Below, in pieces: positions 33,524 to 41,679 of a stretch of 64,000 nucleotides of DNA. Source of the stretch: Rhodoplanes tepidamans (GTDB lineage Bacteria > Pseudomonadota > Alphaproteobacteria > Rhizobiales > Xanthobacteraceae); the NCBI RefSeq assembly GCF_030813915.1, contig NZ_JAUSUJ010000001.1, positions 248,001 through 312,000 of the forward strand. Reading direction: 5' to 3'. Every line of letters begins with the position of its first letter. Position 1 is the stretch's first letter. Under the pieces are notes generated by a model. That model did no database searches. It was not told the origin of the DNA and worked only from the letters and a program-made list of their open reading frames with translations. The translations under genes were made by a program, and so were the position numbers.

Positions 33524-34806
33524 GCGCAGCACTCCCGCTCGAGCTCGGGCAGCGGCCGCGGGCGCTCCTCCTGGATGTCGCTGAAGCCGGCGAACTGGCC
33601 GAGATACCAGGCGTGCGCCCGCTCCCAGGCCTCGTCGTCGGGCTCGCCCCACAGGCGGCGGTAGTCGGGCGAGCCGGGATACGGGAACAGCGGCACCGGA
33701 TCGTTCGCCCAGACTCCGGCGGCCCGCATGGCGTCGCGCCAGCGCTGCACCGTCTCGTCGTCGTCCTGCGGCATCTCGATCAGGTTCGCCTGGACGAAGG
33801 GGATGTGCCGCTTGGCGGCGTAGAGCCGTTCGGCGAGCTCGTCGGTCGACAGCCGGCACTTCTTCGCGAGCGCGTCGCGGCCTTCGACCGAGAGGCTCTC
33901 CACGCCGGCCTCGACCGACCCGCAGCCGGCACGGCCGAGCAGCGCGAGCTGGTCCGGCTTCCACAGGTCGATGCGGGTCTGCACGCCGAAGGTCAGGCCG
34001 CGGCCGACCAGCCCCTCGAGCAGCTCGGCATTGGGCAGGAAGATCTCGTCGATGAAGTAGACGTACTCGACGCCCTGCCGCTGCAGGGCGTCGATCTCGG
34101 CCAGCACCGAGGCCGGCGGACGCCTGCGGTAGCCGTTGCGGAAGTTCTCCTTGGCGCAGAACGTGCAGCTGTAGGGGCAGCCGCGCGACGCCTCGACCTC
34201 GGCGCCCGGCCCGGCCGGCTCGGCGTCGAAGCGGTGATGATGGTGACGGTGGCGGGCGACGAACTCGTCCGGCCAGGCGAGCGGTGCCATGTCGACGAAG
34301 CACGCCGCCTGCGGACCGCCACTGACGCGCACCGTGCCAGCGTCGACGTAGCAGAGCCCCGGAACGCCGTCGCGCTCGCCGGCGGCGAGGCGCACCAGCG
34401 TCTCCTCGCTCTCGCCCATCACCACCACGTCGACGTCGAGCTTCTTCAGGGCGGCACGGGGCGTGGTCGAGCCGTGCGGCCCGACGGCGACGAGGAGCGG
34501 CGCGAGGTCGCGCAGCGCCCGCGCCGTCTCCTGCGGCACCCGCAGCTCGGGCGGAGCGCAGCGCCAGAACAGATAGGTCGGCGCAGTCGTGATCACGACC
34601 ATGTCCGGAGCGGCGGCGCGGACCCGGTCGGCGAGCTCGGCCAGCGACAGGCCGAGCAGATGCGCGTCGAGGATCGTCGCCTCGTGTCCGGCGGCGGCGA
34701 GGAGCTGCGCCGCGCAGCCGAGCTCGATCGGCAGGTGCGGCGCCCGGCAGCCGAAATAGATGCTGCCGTCGTAGCGCCACGGCGGGTTGACGAGCGCGAC
34801 CTTCAT
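33520..34806 (-). CDS. B12-binding-domain radical SAM protein
   Basis: The 428-residue protein begins with a cobalamin-binding-type Rossmann domain (VALVNPPWRYDGSIYFG, LPIELGCAAQLLAAAGH, VVITTAPTYLFWR). It continues with a radical SAM barrel carrying C210-x3-C214-x2-C217 in SRGCPYSCTFCAKENF and GCGSVEAGVESLS. It lacks the DxHxxG signature of base-off B12, so cobalamin binding is not certain. I recall that this subclass recurs in glycosyltransferase cassettes. Possible reactions include C-methylation or sugar rearrangement. It overlaps the epimerase stop by one base and the GT4 start by four. Confidence 0.87.
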   Translation of the reverse strand: MKVALVNPPWRYDGSIYFGCRAPHLPIELGCAAQLLAAAGHEATILDAHLLGLSLAELADRVRAAAPDMVVITTAPTYLFWRCAPPELRVPQETARALRDLAPLLVAVGPHGSTTPRAALKKLDVDVVVMGESEETLVRLAAGERDGVPGLCYVDAGTVRVSGGPQAACFVDMAPLAWPDEFVARHRHHHHRFDAEPAGPGAEVEASRGCPYSCTFCAKENFRNGYRRRPPASVLAEIDALQRQGVEYVYFIDEIFLPNAELLEGLVGRGLTFGVQTRIDLWKPDQLALLGRAGCGSVEAGVESLSVEGRDALAKKCRLSTDELAERLYAAKRHIPFVQANLIEMPQDDDETVQRWRDAMRAAGVWANDPVPLFPYPGSPDYRRLWGEPDDEAWERAHAWYLGQFAGFSDIQEERPRPLPELERECCA

Positions 34807-35921
34807 CACGCCACCAGGCCGCGGCGCGCGAGCTCGGCGGTGGCGTGCTCGACCTGGTCGATGGCGATCTCGGTCGACAGCCACTCTGCGAGCTCGACCA
34901 GCCCGTCCGAGAAGTCCACCTTGGGCGTGAAGCCGAGCCGGCTGCGGCTCCGGCCGACGTCGGCGAAGCAGTGGCGGATGTCGCCGGTGCGGTACTTGCC
35001 GGTGACGTGCGGGGCGAGGTCGGTCGCGTTCATCACGGCGGCGAGGTCGTGGGCGACGGACTCGATGCTGCGGCTCGTGCCGGAGCCGACGTTGAACACC
35101 TCGCCGACGCCGACGTCGGTGGTCATCGCCAGCAGGCAGGCCTCGGCGACGTCGCGCACATGCACGAAGTCGCGCCGCTGCCGGCCGTCCTCGAACACCA
35201 GCGGCGGCCGCTGGTTGAGCAGGCGCGCCGCGAAGATCGCCAGCACGCCGGTGTAGGGGTTGGACAGCGCCTGATGGGGCCCGAACACGTTGAAGAAGCG
35301 CAGCGCCACGGTCGGGATGCCGTAGGCGCGGCCGGTGATCAGGCCCATGCGCTCCTGCACGTACTTGTTCAGGGCGTAGATCGAGTTGAGGGCCGGACGC
35401 TTGGTCTCCGGGGTCGGCACCGCCTCGAGCGGAGCGCCGTCCTGGTCCTCGGGCTCCCAGCGGCCGTGGCGGAGCTGCTCGACGCTGCGGTCCGCCGGCT
35501 CGACGAGCGTGCCGTCGGCCCGCCGCGCCAGACCCTCGCCGTAGATGCTCATCGACGAGGCGACCACCAGCCGGTCGACCGGGTGGCGCAGCAGCGCCTC
35601 CATCAGCACGGCGGTGCCGAGGTCGTTGGTGTTGGTGTAGGCGGCGATCTCGTACATGCTCTGGCCGACGCCGACGGCGGCGGCGAGATGGATCACCGCG
35701 TGGGTGCCGACCAGCAGACGGGCGACGGTGTCACGATCGCGAACGTCGCCGACGATCAGCTCCGCCTCGCGCGACAGATGACGCGGGCTGGTGTCGCCGC
35801 CGTGAACCTGCGGATCGAGATTGTCGAGGACGCGAACCTGATAGCCCCGCTCGAGCAGGAGATTCGTCAGGTGGGACCCGATGAATCCCGCTCCGCCGGT
35901 AACCAGTACACGCTGCGCCAT
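34806..35921 (-). CDS. NAD-dependent nucleotide-sugar epimerase/dehydratase
   Basis: The 371-residue extended SDR protein has VLVTGGAGFIGSHLTNLLLE at residues 5-24, HLAAAVGVGQSMYE, the catalytic set SSMSIYGEG and YALNKYVQE (YxxxK), and RFFNVFGPHQALSNPYTGVL. The overall pattern is that of UDP-glucose 4-epimerase/dTDP-glucose dehydratase relatives; the exact substrate cannot be read. It lies upstream of the radical SAM gene (1-nt overlap) in the same operon. The GGGAGCAGCG sequence upstream of the ATG is an adequate ribosome-binding site. Confidence 0.9.
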   Translation of the reverse strand: MAQRVLVTGGAGFIGSHLTNLLLERGYQVRVLDNLDPQVHGGDTSPRHLSREAELIVGDVRDRDTVARLLVGTHAVIHLAAAVGVGQSMYEIAAYTNTNDLGTAVLMEALLRHPVDRLVVASSMSIYGEGLARRADGTLVEPADRSVEQLRHGRWEPEDQDGAPLEAVPTPETKRPALNSIYALNKYVQERMGLITGRAYGIPTVALRFFNVFGPHQALSNPYTGVLAIFAARLLNQRPPLVFEDGRQRRDFVHVRDVAEACLLAMTTDVGVGEVFNVGSGTSRSIESVAHDLAAVMNATDLAPHVTGKYRTGDIRHCFADVGRSRSRLGFTPKVDFSDGLVELAEWLSTEIAIDQVEHATAELARRGLVA

Positions 35922-36043
35922 CGCTGCTCCCTTTCGTCGCACCTGTCCCTGGGCGAACGCGAGGTCGTCAGCTTTGTTCCTGCACGAAGGTGCGGCGGCA
36001 CCCCGGCACGGTGGAGAACCCCACCACGGTGTGGACGACCTGA

Positions 36044-37246
36044 TCAGATCGCAGGTCGCCAGCCGATCGCGAGATGCCGCGTCACCATCGCGGCGATGGC
36101 GGCGTAGGACGGCATCCGGCCGAGCGGCGCCGTGCCGGCGCCGTATGTCAGCACCGGAACCTGCTCGCGGGTGTGATCGGTGCCGGGCCAGGTCGGGTCG
36201 CAGCCGTGGTCGGCCGTGATCACGACGAGGTCGCCGGTGCGCAGCCGTGCGAAGAGCTCCGGAAGGCGGCGGTCGAAGGCCTCGAGCGCGGCGGCGTAGC
36301 CGGCGACGTCGCGGCGGTGGCCGTAGAGGCTGTCGAAGTCGATGAAGTTGGCGAACAGCAGGCCGCCGTCGGCGAGGGCGTCGGCGCCGTCGAGCGTGCG
36401 GTCGAGCAGCGCCGCGTTGCCGCTCGCCGGCCATTCGCGGCCGGTGCTCCGGTGCGCGAAGATGTCGCCGATCTTGCCGACCGTGATCACGTCGCGGCCG
36501 GCGGCCTCGGCCGCGTCGAGCATGGTCGCGGCGGGCGGCGGCACCGCGAGGTCCTTGCGGTTGCCGGTGCGCACGAAGCCGTCCCGCGTCGCCCCGGTGA
36601 AGGGCCGTGCGATCACCCGGCCGACGGTCAGCGGGTCGACGAGGCGGCGGGCGACGCGGCACACCGCGTAGAGACGGTCGAGCCCGAACGCCTCCTCGTG
36701 CGCGGCGATCTGGAAGACGCTGTCGGCCGAGGTGTAGCAGATCGGCCTGCCGGTGCGGACGTGCTCCTCGCCGAGCGCCGCGATGATCTCGGTGCCCGAC
36801 GCATGGCAGTCGCCCAGGATGCCGGGAAGATCCGCCTCGCGACACAGGGCGGCGACGAGGTCCGGCGGGAAGCTCGGCATGGTCTTCGGGAAGTAGCCCC
36901 AGTCGAACGTCACCGGGCAGCCGGCGATCTCCCAGTGGCCGGACGGCGTGTCCTTGCCGCGCGAGGTCTCGGCGGCGCAGCCGAATCCGCCGGCCGGCGT
37001 ACCGCCGTCCGCCAGTCCGGGCGGCACCCGGCCGGTGGCGAGCCGGCAGGCTTCGCCGAGGCCGAGCCGCGCCAGGTTCGGCAGCGCCAGCGGCCCGGTC
37101 CGCAGGCCGGGGCGATCCGCGGCGCCGCGCGCGCAGGCCTCGGCGATGTGGCCGACCGTGTCGGCGCCGGCGTCGCCGTAGCGGGCGGCGTCCGGTGCGC
37201 CGCCGATGCCGACCGAATCCAGGACCAGGACGAAGGCGCGGGGCAT
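36044..37246 (-). CDS. deoB: Phosphopentomutase DeoB
   Basis: DeoB interconverts ribose- or deoxyribose-1-phosphate and the 5-phosphate. The 400-residue alkaline-phosphatase-superfamily protein has [29 protein letters not shown], and the active-site Thr motif [12 protein letters not shown]. It also has [31 protein letters not shown] and [19 protein letters not shown] with metal ligands. The ATG at 37246 has GAGGAGCC upstream; a longer frame to 37312 lacks support. DeoB normally lives with nucleoside catabolic genes. Here it is embedded in a glycan cluster on the same strand. Confidence 0.95.
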   Translation of the reverse strand: MPRAFVLVLDSVGIGGAPDAARYGDAGADTVGHIAEACARGAADRPGLRTGPLALPNLARLGLGEACRLATGRVPPGLADGGTPAGGFGCAAETSRGKDTPSGHWEIAGCPVTFDWGYFPKTMPSFPPDLVAALCREADLPGILGDCHASGTEIIAALGEEHVRTGRPICYTSADSVFQIAAHEEAFGLDRLYAVCRVARRLVDPLTVGRVIARPFTGATRDGFVRTGNRKDLAVPPPAATMLDAAEAAGRDVITVGKIGDIFAHRSTGREWPASGNAALLDRTLDGADALADGGLLFANFIDFDSLYGHRRDVAGYAAALEAFDRRLPELFARLRTGDLVVITADHGCDPTWPGTDHTREQVPVLTYGAGTAPLGRMPSYAAIAAMVTRHLAIGWRPAI

Positions 37247-37408
37247 GGGCTCCTCGGGCAGGCGGACGCGGCCGGCAGGCTCGCCGCGTGCGTCCGTCGG
37301 ATCAGCATACACCGACCCGGCCGGCGGAAGGCCTCGGTGCCGCGGAAGGGCCGGCGCCGCCCGGCGGGGTCGGGCGGTCCGTCCGGGCCGCCGCCGGAGA
37401 CCGGCCGC

Positions 37409-38341
37409 TCAGCCGGCCGGGCAGGCGACGAGGGCCGGGCGCGACGGGCTGCGATGGGCGGCGTAGCGCGCGATCATGGCGGCGCAGAAGTCGGCGAAGG
37501 CGCGCGGGTCGCGCGGCGCGCTGGTGTGGTGCGGGGCGAGGCCGAGATGCTCGGGCGTGAAGCAGAACGTGACGGTCACGTCGAAGTCGGCGAGCGCCTC
37601 CATCTGGCGGTCGAACCAGGCGAGCGCGTCGGGGCGGAAGCTGTCGGCCCAGGACAGGCCGGTGCGCAGATAGGTGACGCCGAGCCGCTTCATCCAGGCG
37701 ACGGCGTCGTCGAGGCGGTGGTCCTGATAGTGGAACCACTGGCACAGGCCGAGCGCCGGCGTGTGGCGGGCGAAGCGCTCGACCGCGAGCTTGGGCGTGC
37801 CGTCCTCGCGCAGCAGGCCCATGTCGAAATGCCGGTAGTAGGACGAGCCCTCCGCCTCCTTGTGGCGCGTCGTCGCCGGCCAGGCGCGCGGCAGGTCGTA
37901 GAGGCTGTACCAGTGGATGCGCGGGGCCTTGCCGATCAGCAGCTCGGCGGTGCGGTCGACCCCGAAGACCTGCACCTCCTCGGCTCCGAAGGTGGAGACG
38001 CCGACCTCCGATACCCAGATCGGCTTCGACGTGACGGCGCGGATCTCGTCGATCTTGCGCGGCCATTCGTTAATGGTCCACAGGTTCCAGTCGAGCGGGA
38101 AGCCGTGCACGGCGAGGACGTCGACGTGATCCATCACGCCGCGCTCGGTGAGGTTCTCGATGAAGCTCGGGTCGATCGGCGAGATGCCGCCGAGCACGCG
38201 CGGCAGCGTCGGATCGACGGCCGCGACGGCCTTCCCGGCCAGGATCGCCATCTCGGCGAATCTGCTCCAGTCGGGGTCGATCTCCGGATCCCAGTGCGAC
38301 TTGTTGTTGGGCTCGTTCCAGATCATCGCGGCTTCGATCAT
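37409..38341 (-). CDS. Glycoside hydrolase-like TIM barrel, apparently circularly permuted
   Basis: The 310-residue protein looks like a clan GH-A hydrolase (beta-xylosidase type) with strands in the wrong order. The acid/base motif WNEPNN (Glu10), normally on strand 4, is at the very N-terminus. VLAVHGFP (about 75-82) and WVSEVG (nucleophile Glu112, strand 7) follow, then RIHWYSLYD (strand 8, 141-149). Residues 199-296 resemble strands 1-3 of such barrels (LGLCQWFH, VTYLRTGLSW, DVTVTFCFTPEH). The start is well fixed by an ATGA overlap with the methyltransferase stop. No signal peptide is seen, so it acts in the cytosol. Confidence 0.8.
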   Translation of the reverse strand: MIEAAMIWNEPNNKSHWDPEIDPDWSRFAEMAILAGKAVAAVDPTLPRVLGGISPIDPSFIENLTERGVMDHVDVLAVHGFPLDWNLWTINEWPRKIDEIRAVTSKPIWVSEVGVSTFGAEEVQVFGVDRTAELLIGKAPRIHWYSLYDLPRAWPATTRHKEAEGSSYYRHFDMGLLREDGTPKLAVERFARHTPALGLCQWFHYQDHRLDDAVAWMKRLGVTYLRTGLSWADSFRPDALAWFDRQMEALADFDVTVTFCFTPEHLGLAPHHTSAPRDPRAFADFCAAMIARYAAHRSPSRPALVACPAG

Positions 38342-39141
38342 GACGGCTCCGGTGCGGTGACGGTCAGGCGCTCCGACGCCGCGCCCGCGTCCGGCGTCGC
38401 GCAGCGGCACAGATAGACCTCGGGCTCGGGGTGGGCCGCGACGGCGAAGCCGGCGCTGCGCAGCATCGCCTCGACGCAGGCGCGGTTGGGGATCCACCAG
38501 TTGGTCGGGTCGCCGGCGTAGCGCTTCTCGACGAAATGCAGCTTCGGCCAGTCGGGCCGGTCGAACAGGTCCGTCTGCCAGAAGTCGTAGTCGTCGGCCG
38601 CCTCGTGCACGGCGGTGCTGCCGCGCTGCATCGACTGGAAGAGCAGGAGGTCGCGGGCGACGTGGGTGCGGATCAGGTCGAGCGCCAGCAGCGGGTGGCG
38701 CAGGTGATAGAGCACGCCCATGAAGATCACGAGGTCGAAGGTCTCGCCGATGGCGCCGACCTCGTAGACCGACAGCCGGCGGAACTCGACGTCGGCGTCG
38801 CACACCTCGGCGGCGAAGCGGGCCTGCGCCAGGTAGTCCTCGTCGGAGTCGATGCCGAGCACCCGCGCGGCGCCGCGACGCTTCATCTCGATGGAATAGA
38901 AGCCGCCGTTGCAGCCGATGTCGAGCACGCTCTTGCCGGCGAGGTCGGCCGGCACGGCATGCGCGAAGCCCTTCCACTTCACGGCCGGATAGTCGCCGAG
39001 GAAATGGTCGGGCGCGGTCCTCACCCCGCCGAGATCGAGATTGTGGAACCAGGGCCCGAGCGCGCGGACCCGGGCCGCGATCGCCTCCGGGGTCAGCCGG
39101 GTCCGGGCGCGGATCGCCGTCGTCGATGCGGGTGGGGTCAT
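38338..39141 (-). CDS. SAM-dependent methyltransferase (CmoB/Rta_06860-like)
   Basis: The 267-residue class I methyltransferase has motif I VLDIGCNGGFYSIEMKRRGA and the acidic post-motif GIDSDEDYLAQA. FDLVIFMGVLYHLRHPLLALD and the N-terminal WFHNLDLGGVRTAPDHFLG are features shared with CmoB-like enzymes. From memory, a TIGRFAM family named after Rta_06860 describes such proteins in glycan cassettes; I could not check this. It is coupled by ATGA overlaps to both the nucleotidyltransferase and the glycoside hydrolase. It probably methylates a sugar intermediate. Confidence 0.87.
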   Translation of the reverse strand: MTPPASTTAIRARTRLTPEAIAARVRALGPWFHNLDLGGVRTAPDHFLGDYPAVKWKGFAHAVPADLAGKSVLDIGCNGGFYSIEMKRRGAARVLGIDSDEDYLAQARFAAEVCDADVEFRRLSVYEVGAIGETFDLVIFMGVLYHLRHPLLALDLIRTHVARDLLLFQSMQRGSTAVHEAADDYDFWQTDLFDRPDWPKLHFVEKRYAGDPTNWWIPNRACVEAMLRSAGFAVAAHPEPEVYLCRCATPDAGAASERLTVTAPEPS

Positions 39142-39935
39142 GGGAGGCGCGCCTCGCTGCTGCGGTCGCCCGCGATCCGCAAGCCGAGCGGGGGGGCCAT
39201 GTGCTCCGGCGAGATGCCGTCGCTCAGCATGCCGACCGCGGCCCGGTAGCCATGGACCGTGCCGACGTCGACATAGGCGGTGCCGGCCTTGATCCCCACG
39301 GCGCGGCCGCCGGCGGCGAGCCAGGCGTTGACCAGCGTGCCGACATACTCGTCGCCGCGGCCCGGCCGGCGCCACAGGGCGGCGAGCTCGTGGAACACCC
39401 GGCCCGGCATCTTGAAGGCGCCCCAGATCCAGCGCGAGCGCACCTCGCTCTGCTTGACGCGGATCTCCTTCACCCGATCGGCGCCGTCGAGCTCGACGGC
39501 GTCGAACAGCTCCGGCCGCTCGACCGGGAACAGCAGGAACGAGAGCTGGTCGTCGGGCAGCGTGGCGAGCGCATCGGCCGGGAACCAGACGGTGTCGGGA
39601 AGGCCCACCACGACGGGCTCGTCGGCGGCGATCAGCGGGGCGGGCCGGAAGATCGCGTCGCACAGGCCGACCGGCCGCGGCTGCACCATGTAGGCGATGT
39701 CGGCCGGCCCGTACGCCGCGCCGTAGTATTCCATGATGTCCGACTTGCCCGGCGAGATGACGAAGCAGATCTTGGTCGCGCCGCCTAGGATCATCCGCTC
39801 GACCAGGTACTCGCTGACGGCGCAGGGCCGCTCGCCGGTCTCGTGCGGGCGGCTGCCGACCGGCAGCAGCTCCTTGGAAAAGGCGAGCGGCTGAATTCGG
39901 CTGCCGCGGCCGGCGGCCGGCACGATGCCCCACAT
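39138..39935 (-). CDS. Sugar-1-phosphate nucleotidyltransferase
   Basis: The 265-residue protein has the GT-A-like nucleotidyltransferase signature GIVPAAGRGSRIQPLAFSKE followed by LLPVG, the substrate loop VGLPDTVWFP, and VDVGTVHGYRAA. It resembles RfbA/GalU-type enzymes that make NDP-sugars. The specific sugar is not readable; a pentose- or hexose-1-phosphate are both possible. It lies 2 bp after a CgeB-like glycosyltransferase and overlaps the methyltransferase by 4 nt. Confidence 0.9.
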   Translation of the reverse strand: MWGIVPAAGRGSRIQPLAFSKELLPVGSRPHETGERPCAVSEYLVERMILGGATKICFVISPGKSDIMEYYGAAYGPADIAYMVQPRPVGLCDAIFRPAPLIAADEPVVVGLPDTVWFPADALATLPDDQLSFLLFPVERPELFDAVELDGADRVKEIRVKQSEVRSRWIWGAFKMPGRVFHELAALWRRPGRGDEYVGTLVNAWLAAGGRAVGIKAGTAYVDVGTVHGYRAAVGMLSDGISPEHMAPPLGLRIAGDRSSEARLP

Positions 39936-39937
39936 GG

Positions 39938-41065
39938 TCAGGTCTCCCAGGCGCGCGACGGGACGGTGTCGTCCGGTCTCGGGGCCGTCGCGACGCCCGG
40001 CGCGGCCGTGGTCTCGATCAGGTGCTCGAAGGCGATGGCGCGGTGCATCGAGGTGTGGGCGGAGAGCACGCGCTCGCGCGCGGCGCGGCCGATCCCGGCG
40101 ATTTCGGCGTCGGAGAGATCGAGCGCGGCGTCGATGTCGGGCGAGTTGCGGGCGACCAGCACCTCGGCGCCCGGCGTGAAGAAGCTCTCGAGCCCGTCCC
40201 AGTCGTCCGTCACCAGGGCGGTGCCGCAGGCGGCGGCCTCGAACAGCCGGCCCGAGGGACACCAGCCCATCGTCGCCATCGCCCTGCGGGTGATGTTGAG
40301 GGTGAGGCGCGACGACGAGAAGAAGGCCGGATGCTCGGACGGGGGCAGGTGGCGCACGAACCAGATGTTGTCGCCCCAGGGGAACTCCTGCGGATACTGC
40401 GCCCCACCGATGAGAAAGCGCTTGTTGCGCCGCCGCGCTGCCGGCTGCACCAGGAACGCGTCCAGGGCGGCCTGCCGGTCCTGCGCATAGGTCCCGAGAT
40501 AGGAGAGGTCGGCGACATAGTGCGACACCGGCGGCACCCGGTGGTGCACGCGCGGATCGACGTGGCCGTAGAGCGGCGCGGTGCGCCGCGCCCCCAGCCG
40601 GGTGATCAGCTCATCGAGCGCCCGCCCGCCCGTGTAGCTCAGCACCAGGTCGAAGCCGGCGAGGCCGTCGGCCGGCAGATAGGGCACGTGCTCGCCCTCG
40701 CGCAGGGTGGCGAGCGTGACGGGGGTGTCGAGATCGTAGAAGACCTTCACGGGCCGCGCCGCGTCGAGCACCAGCGCCGCCGCGTCCGGCCCGTCCGGGC
40801 AGTACGAGGTGACGATGGCGACGTCGGCGTCGATCAGCGCCCGGTCGACCCGGGCGGCCTCCTCGGCGAGGTCGCGATAGAGCACCAGCTCGCCGTCCGG
40901 CAGCGCGGTCAGGTCGCGGTTGGTGGCGTACCACGGCACGTCGCGCTCGAAGAACACGACCTGGTGCCCGCGTGCCGCGAGCGCCGCGATCAGCCCGCGC
41001 CACAGCGTCGCGTGCCCGTTTCCCCACGACGACGAGACGGTGAGGCCGAACACCACGATCTTCAT
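39938..41065 (-). CDS. CgeB-like GT-B glycosyltransferase (paralogue 4 of 4)
   Basis: The 375-residue protein starts IVVFGLTVSSSWGNGHAT, nearly identical in motif to the gene at 29039, and shares FFERDVPWYATNRDL, YGHVDPRVHHRV, LSYLGTYAQDRQ and LNITRRAMATMGWCPSGRLF with it. AACGTALVTDDWDGLESFF is the C-terminal donor-loop region. It is separated from its three relatives by about 7.5 kb of other cluster genes. It overlaps the phosphatase gene by 4 nt (ATGA). Confidence 0.86.
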   Translation of the reverse strand: MKIVVFGLTVSSSWGNGHATLWRGLIAALAARGHQVVFFERDVPWYATNRDLTALPDGELVLYRDLAEEAARVDRALIDADVAIVTSYCPDGPDAAALVLDAARPVKVFYDLDTPVTLATLREGEHVPYLPADGLAGFDLVLSYTGGRALDELITRLGARRTAPLYGHVDPRVHHRVPPVSHYVADLSYLGTYAQDRQAALDAFLVQPAARRRNKRFLIGGAQYPQEFPWGDNIWFVRHLPPSEHPAFFSSSRLTLNITRRAMATMGWCPSGRLFEAAACGTALVTDDWDGLESFFTPGAEVLVARNSPDIDAALDLSDAEIAGIGRAARERVLSAHTSMHRAIAFEHLIETTAAPGVATAPRPDDTVPSRAWET

Positions 41066-41661
41066 GCCGCCACCCGCTCGTTGAGGGCCAGGATCCTGGC
41101 GCCCCACGCGCCCACCACCAGCGTGCTGATGCCGGCCGGGCTCACCTCGATACGGTCGTAGGCATCGAGCTCCAGGCCGAGATAGTGCAGCAGCGCGGCC
41201 CTGATCACGTCGCCGTGGCTGACCGCGGCGATGCGGCCCTCCGGATGGGCCCGGGCCAGGTGATCGAGCACGCGGACGGCGCGCTCCTGCACCTCGCGCA
41301 TGCTCTCGCCGCCGGGCGTGCGGGCCCGCGCGCGCTGCTCGTTCCACACCCGCCAGCGCGGGTCGCGGCCGATCTCCTCGAAGCTGCGGCCGGTCCACTC
41401 GCCGACGTCGATCTCGTCGAGGTCGGGCGCGAGGGTGACGACGGTGCGGGCCGCCGCGGCGATCGGATTCGCCGTCTCCTGGGCCCGCTCGCGCGGGCTG
41501 GAATGGACGGCGGTGAGCTCCTCGCGGGCGAGGCGCGCCGCGAGCGTCCGCGCCTGCCGCCTGCCGTCGTCGGAAAGCCCGATGCGGGGCGTGCGCCCGA
41601 CGAGGACGCGATCGAGAAGGCCGTGCGCGGCGTGGCGGACCAGGAAGAAGGTCGTTGTCAT
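41062..41661 (-). CDS. Histidine phosphatase (phosphoglycerate mutase-like)
   Basis: The 199-residue product has the catalytic LVRHAAHGLLD (RHG variant RHA), the second arginine in HSSPRERAQETA, the acid in LDEIDVGEWTGRSFEEI and the second histidine in AAVSHGDVIRAALLHYL. Such enzymes dephosphorylate small phospho-sugars and similar compounds. GpgP of mycobacterial glucosylglycerate synthesis is a family member. Placed 18 bp after ino1 and coupled to a glycosyltransferase, it may remove phosphate from a glycosyl intermediate or inositol phosphate (inference). Confidence 0.92.
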   Translation of the reverse strand: MTTTFFLVRHAAHGLLDRVLVGRTPRIGLSDDGRRQARTLAARLAREELTAVHSSPRERAQETANPIAAAARTVVTLAPDLDEIDVGEWTGRSFEEIGRDPRWRVWNEQRARARTPGGESMREVQERAVRVLDHLARAHPEGRIAAVSHGDVIRAALLHYLGLELDAYDRIEVSPAGISTLVVGAWGARILALNERVAA

Positions 41662-41679
41662 CGCAGCACCGTCCGGTGG

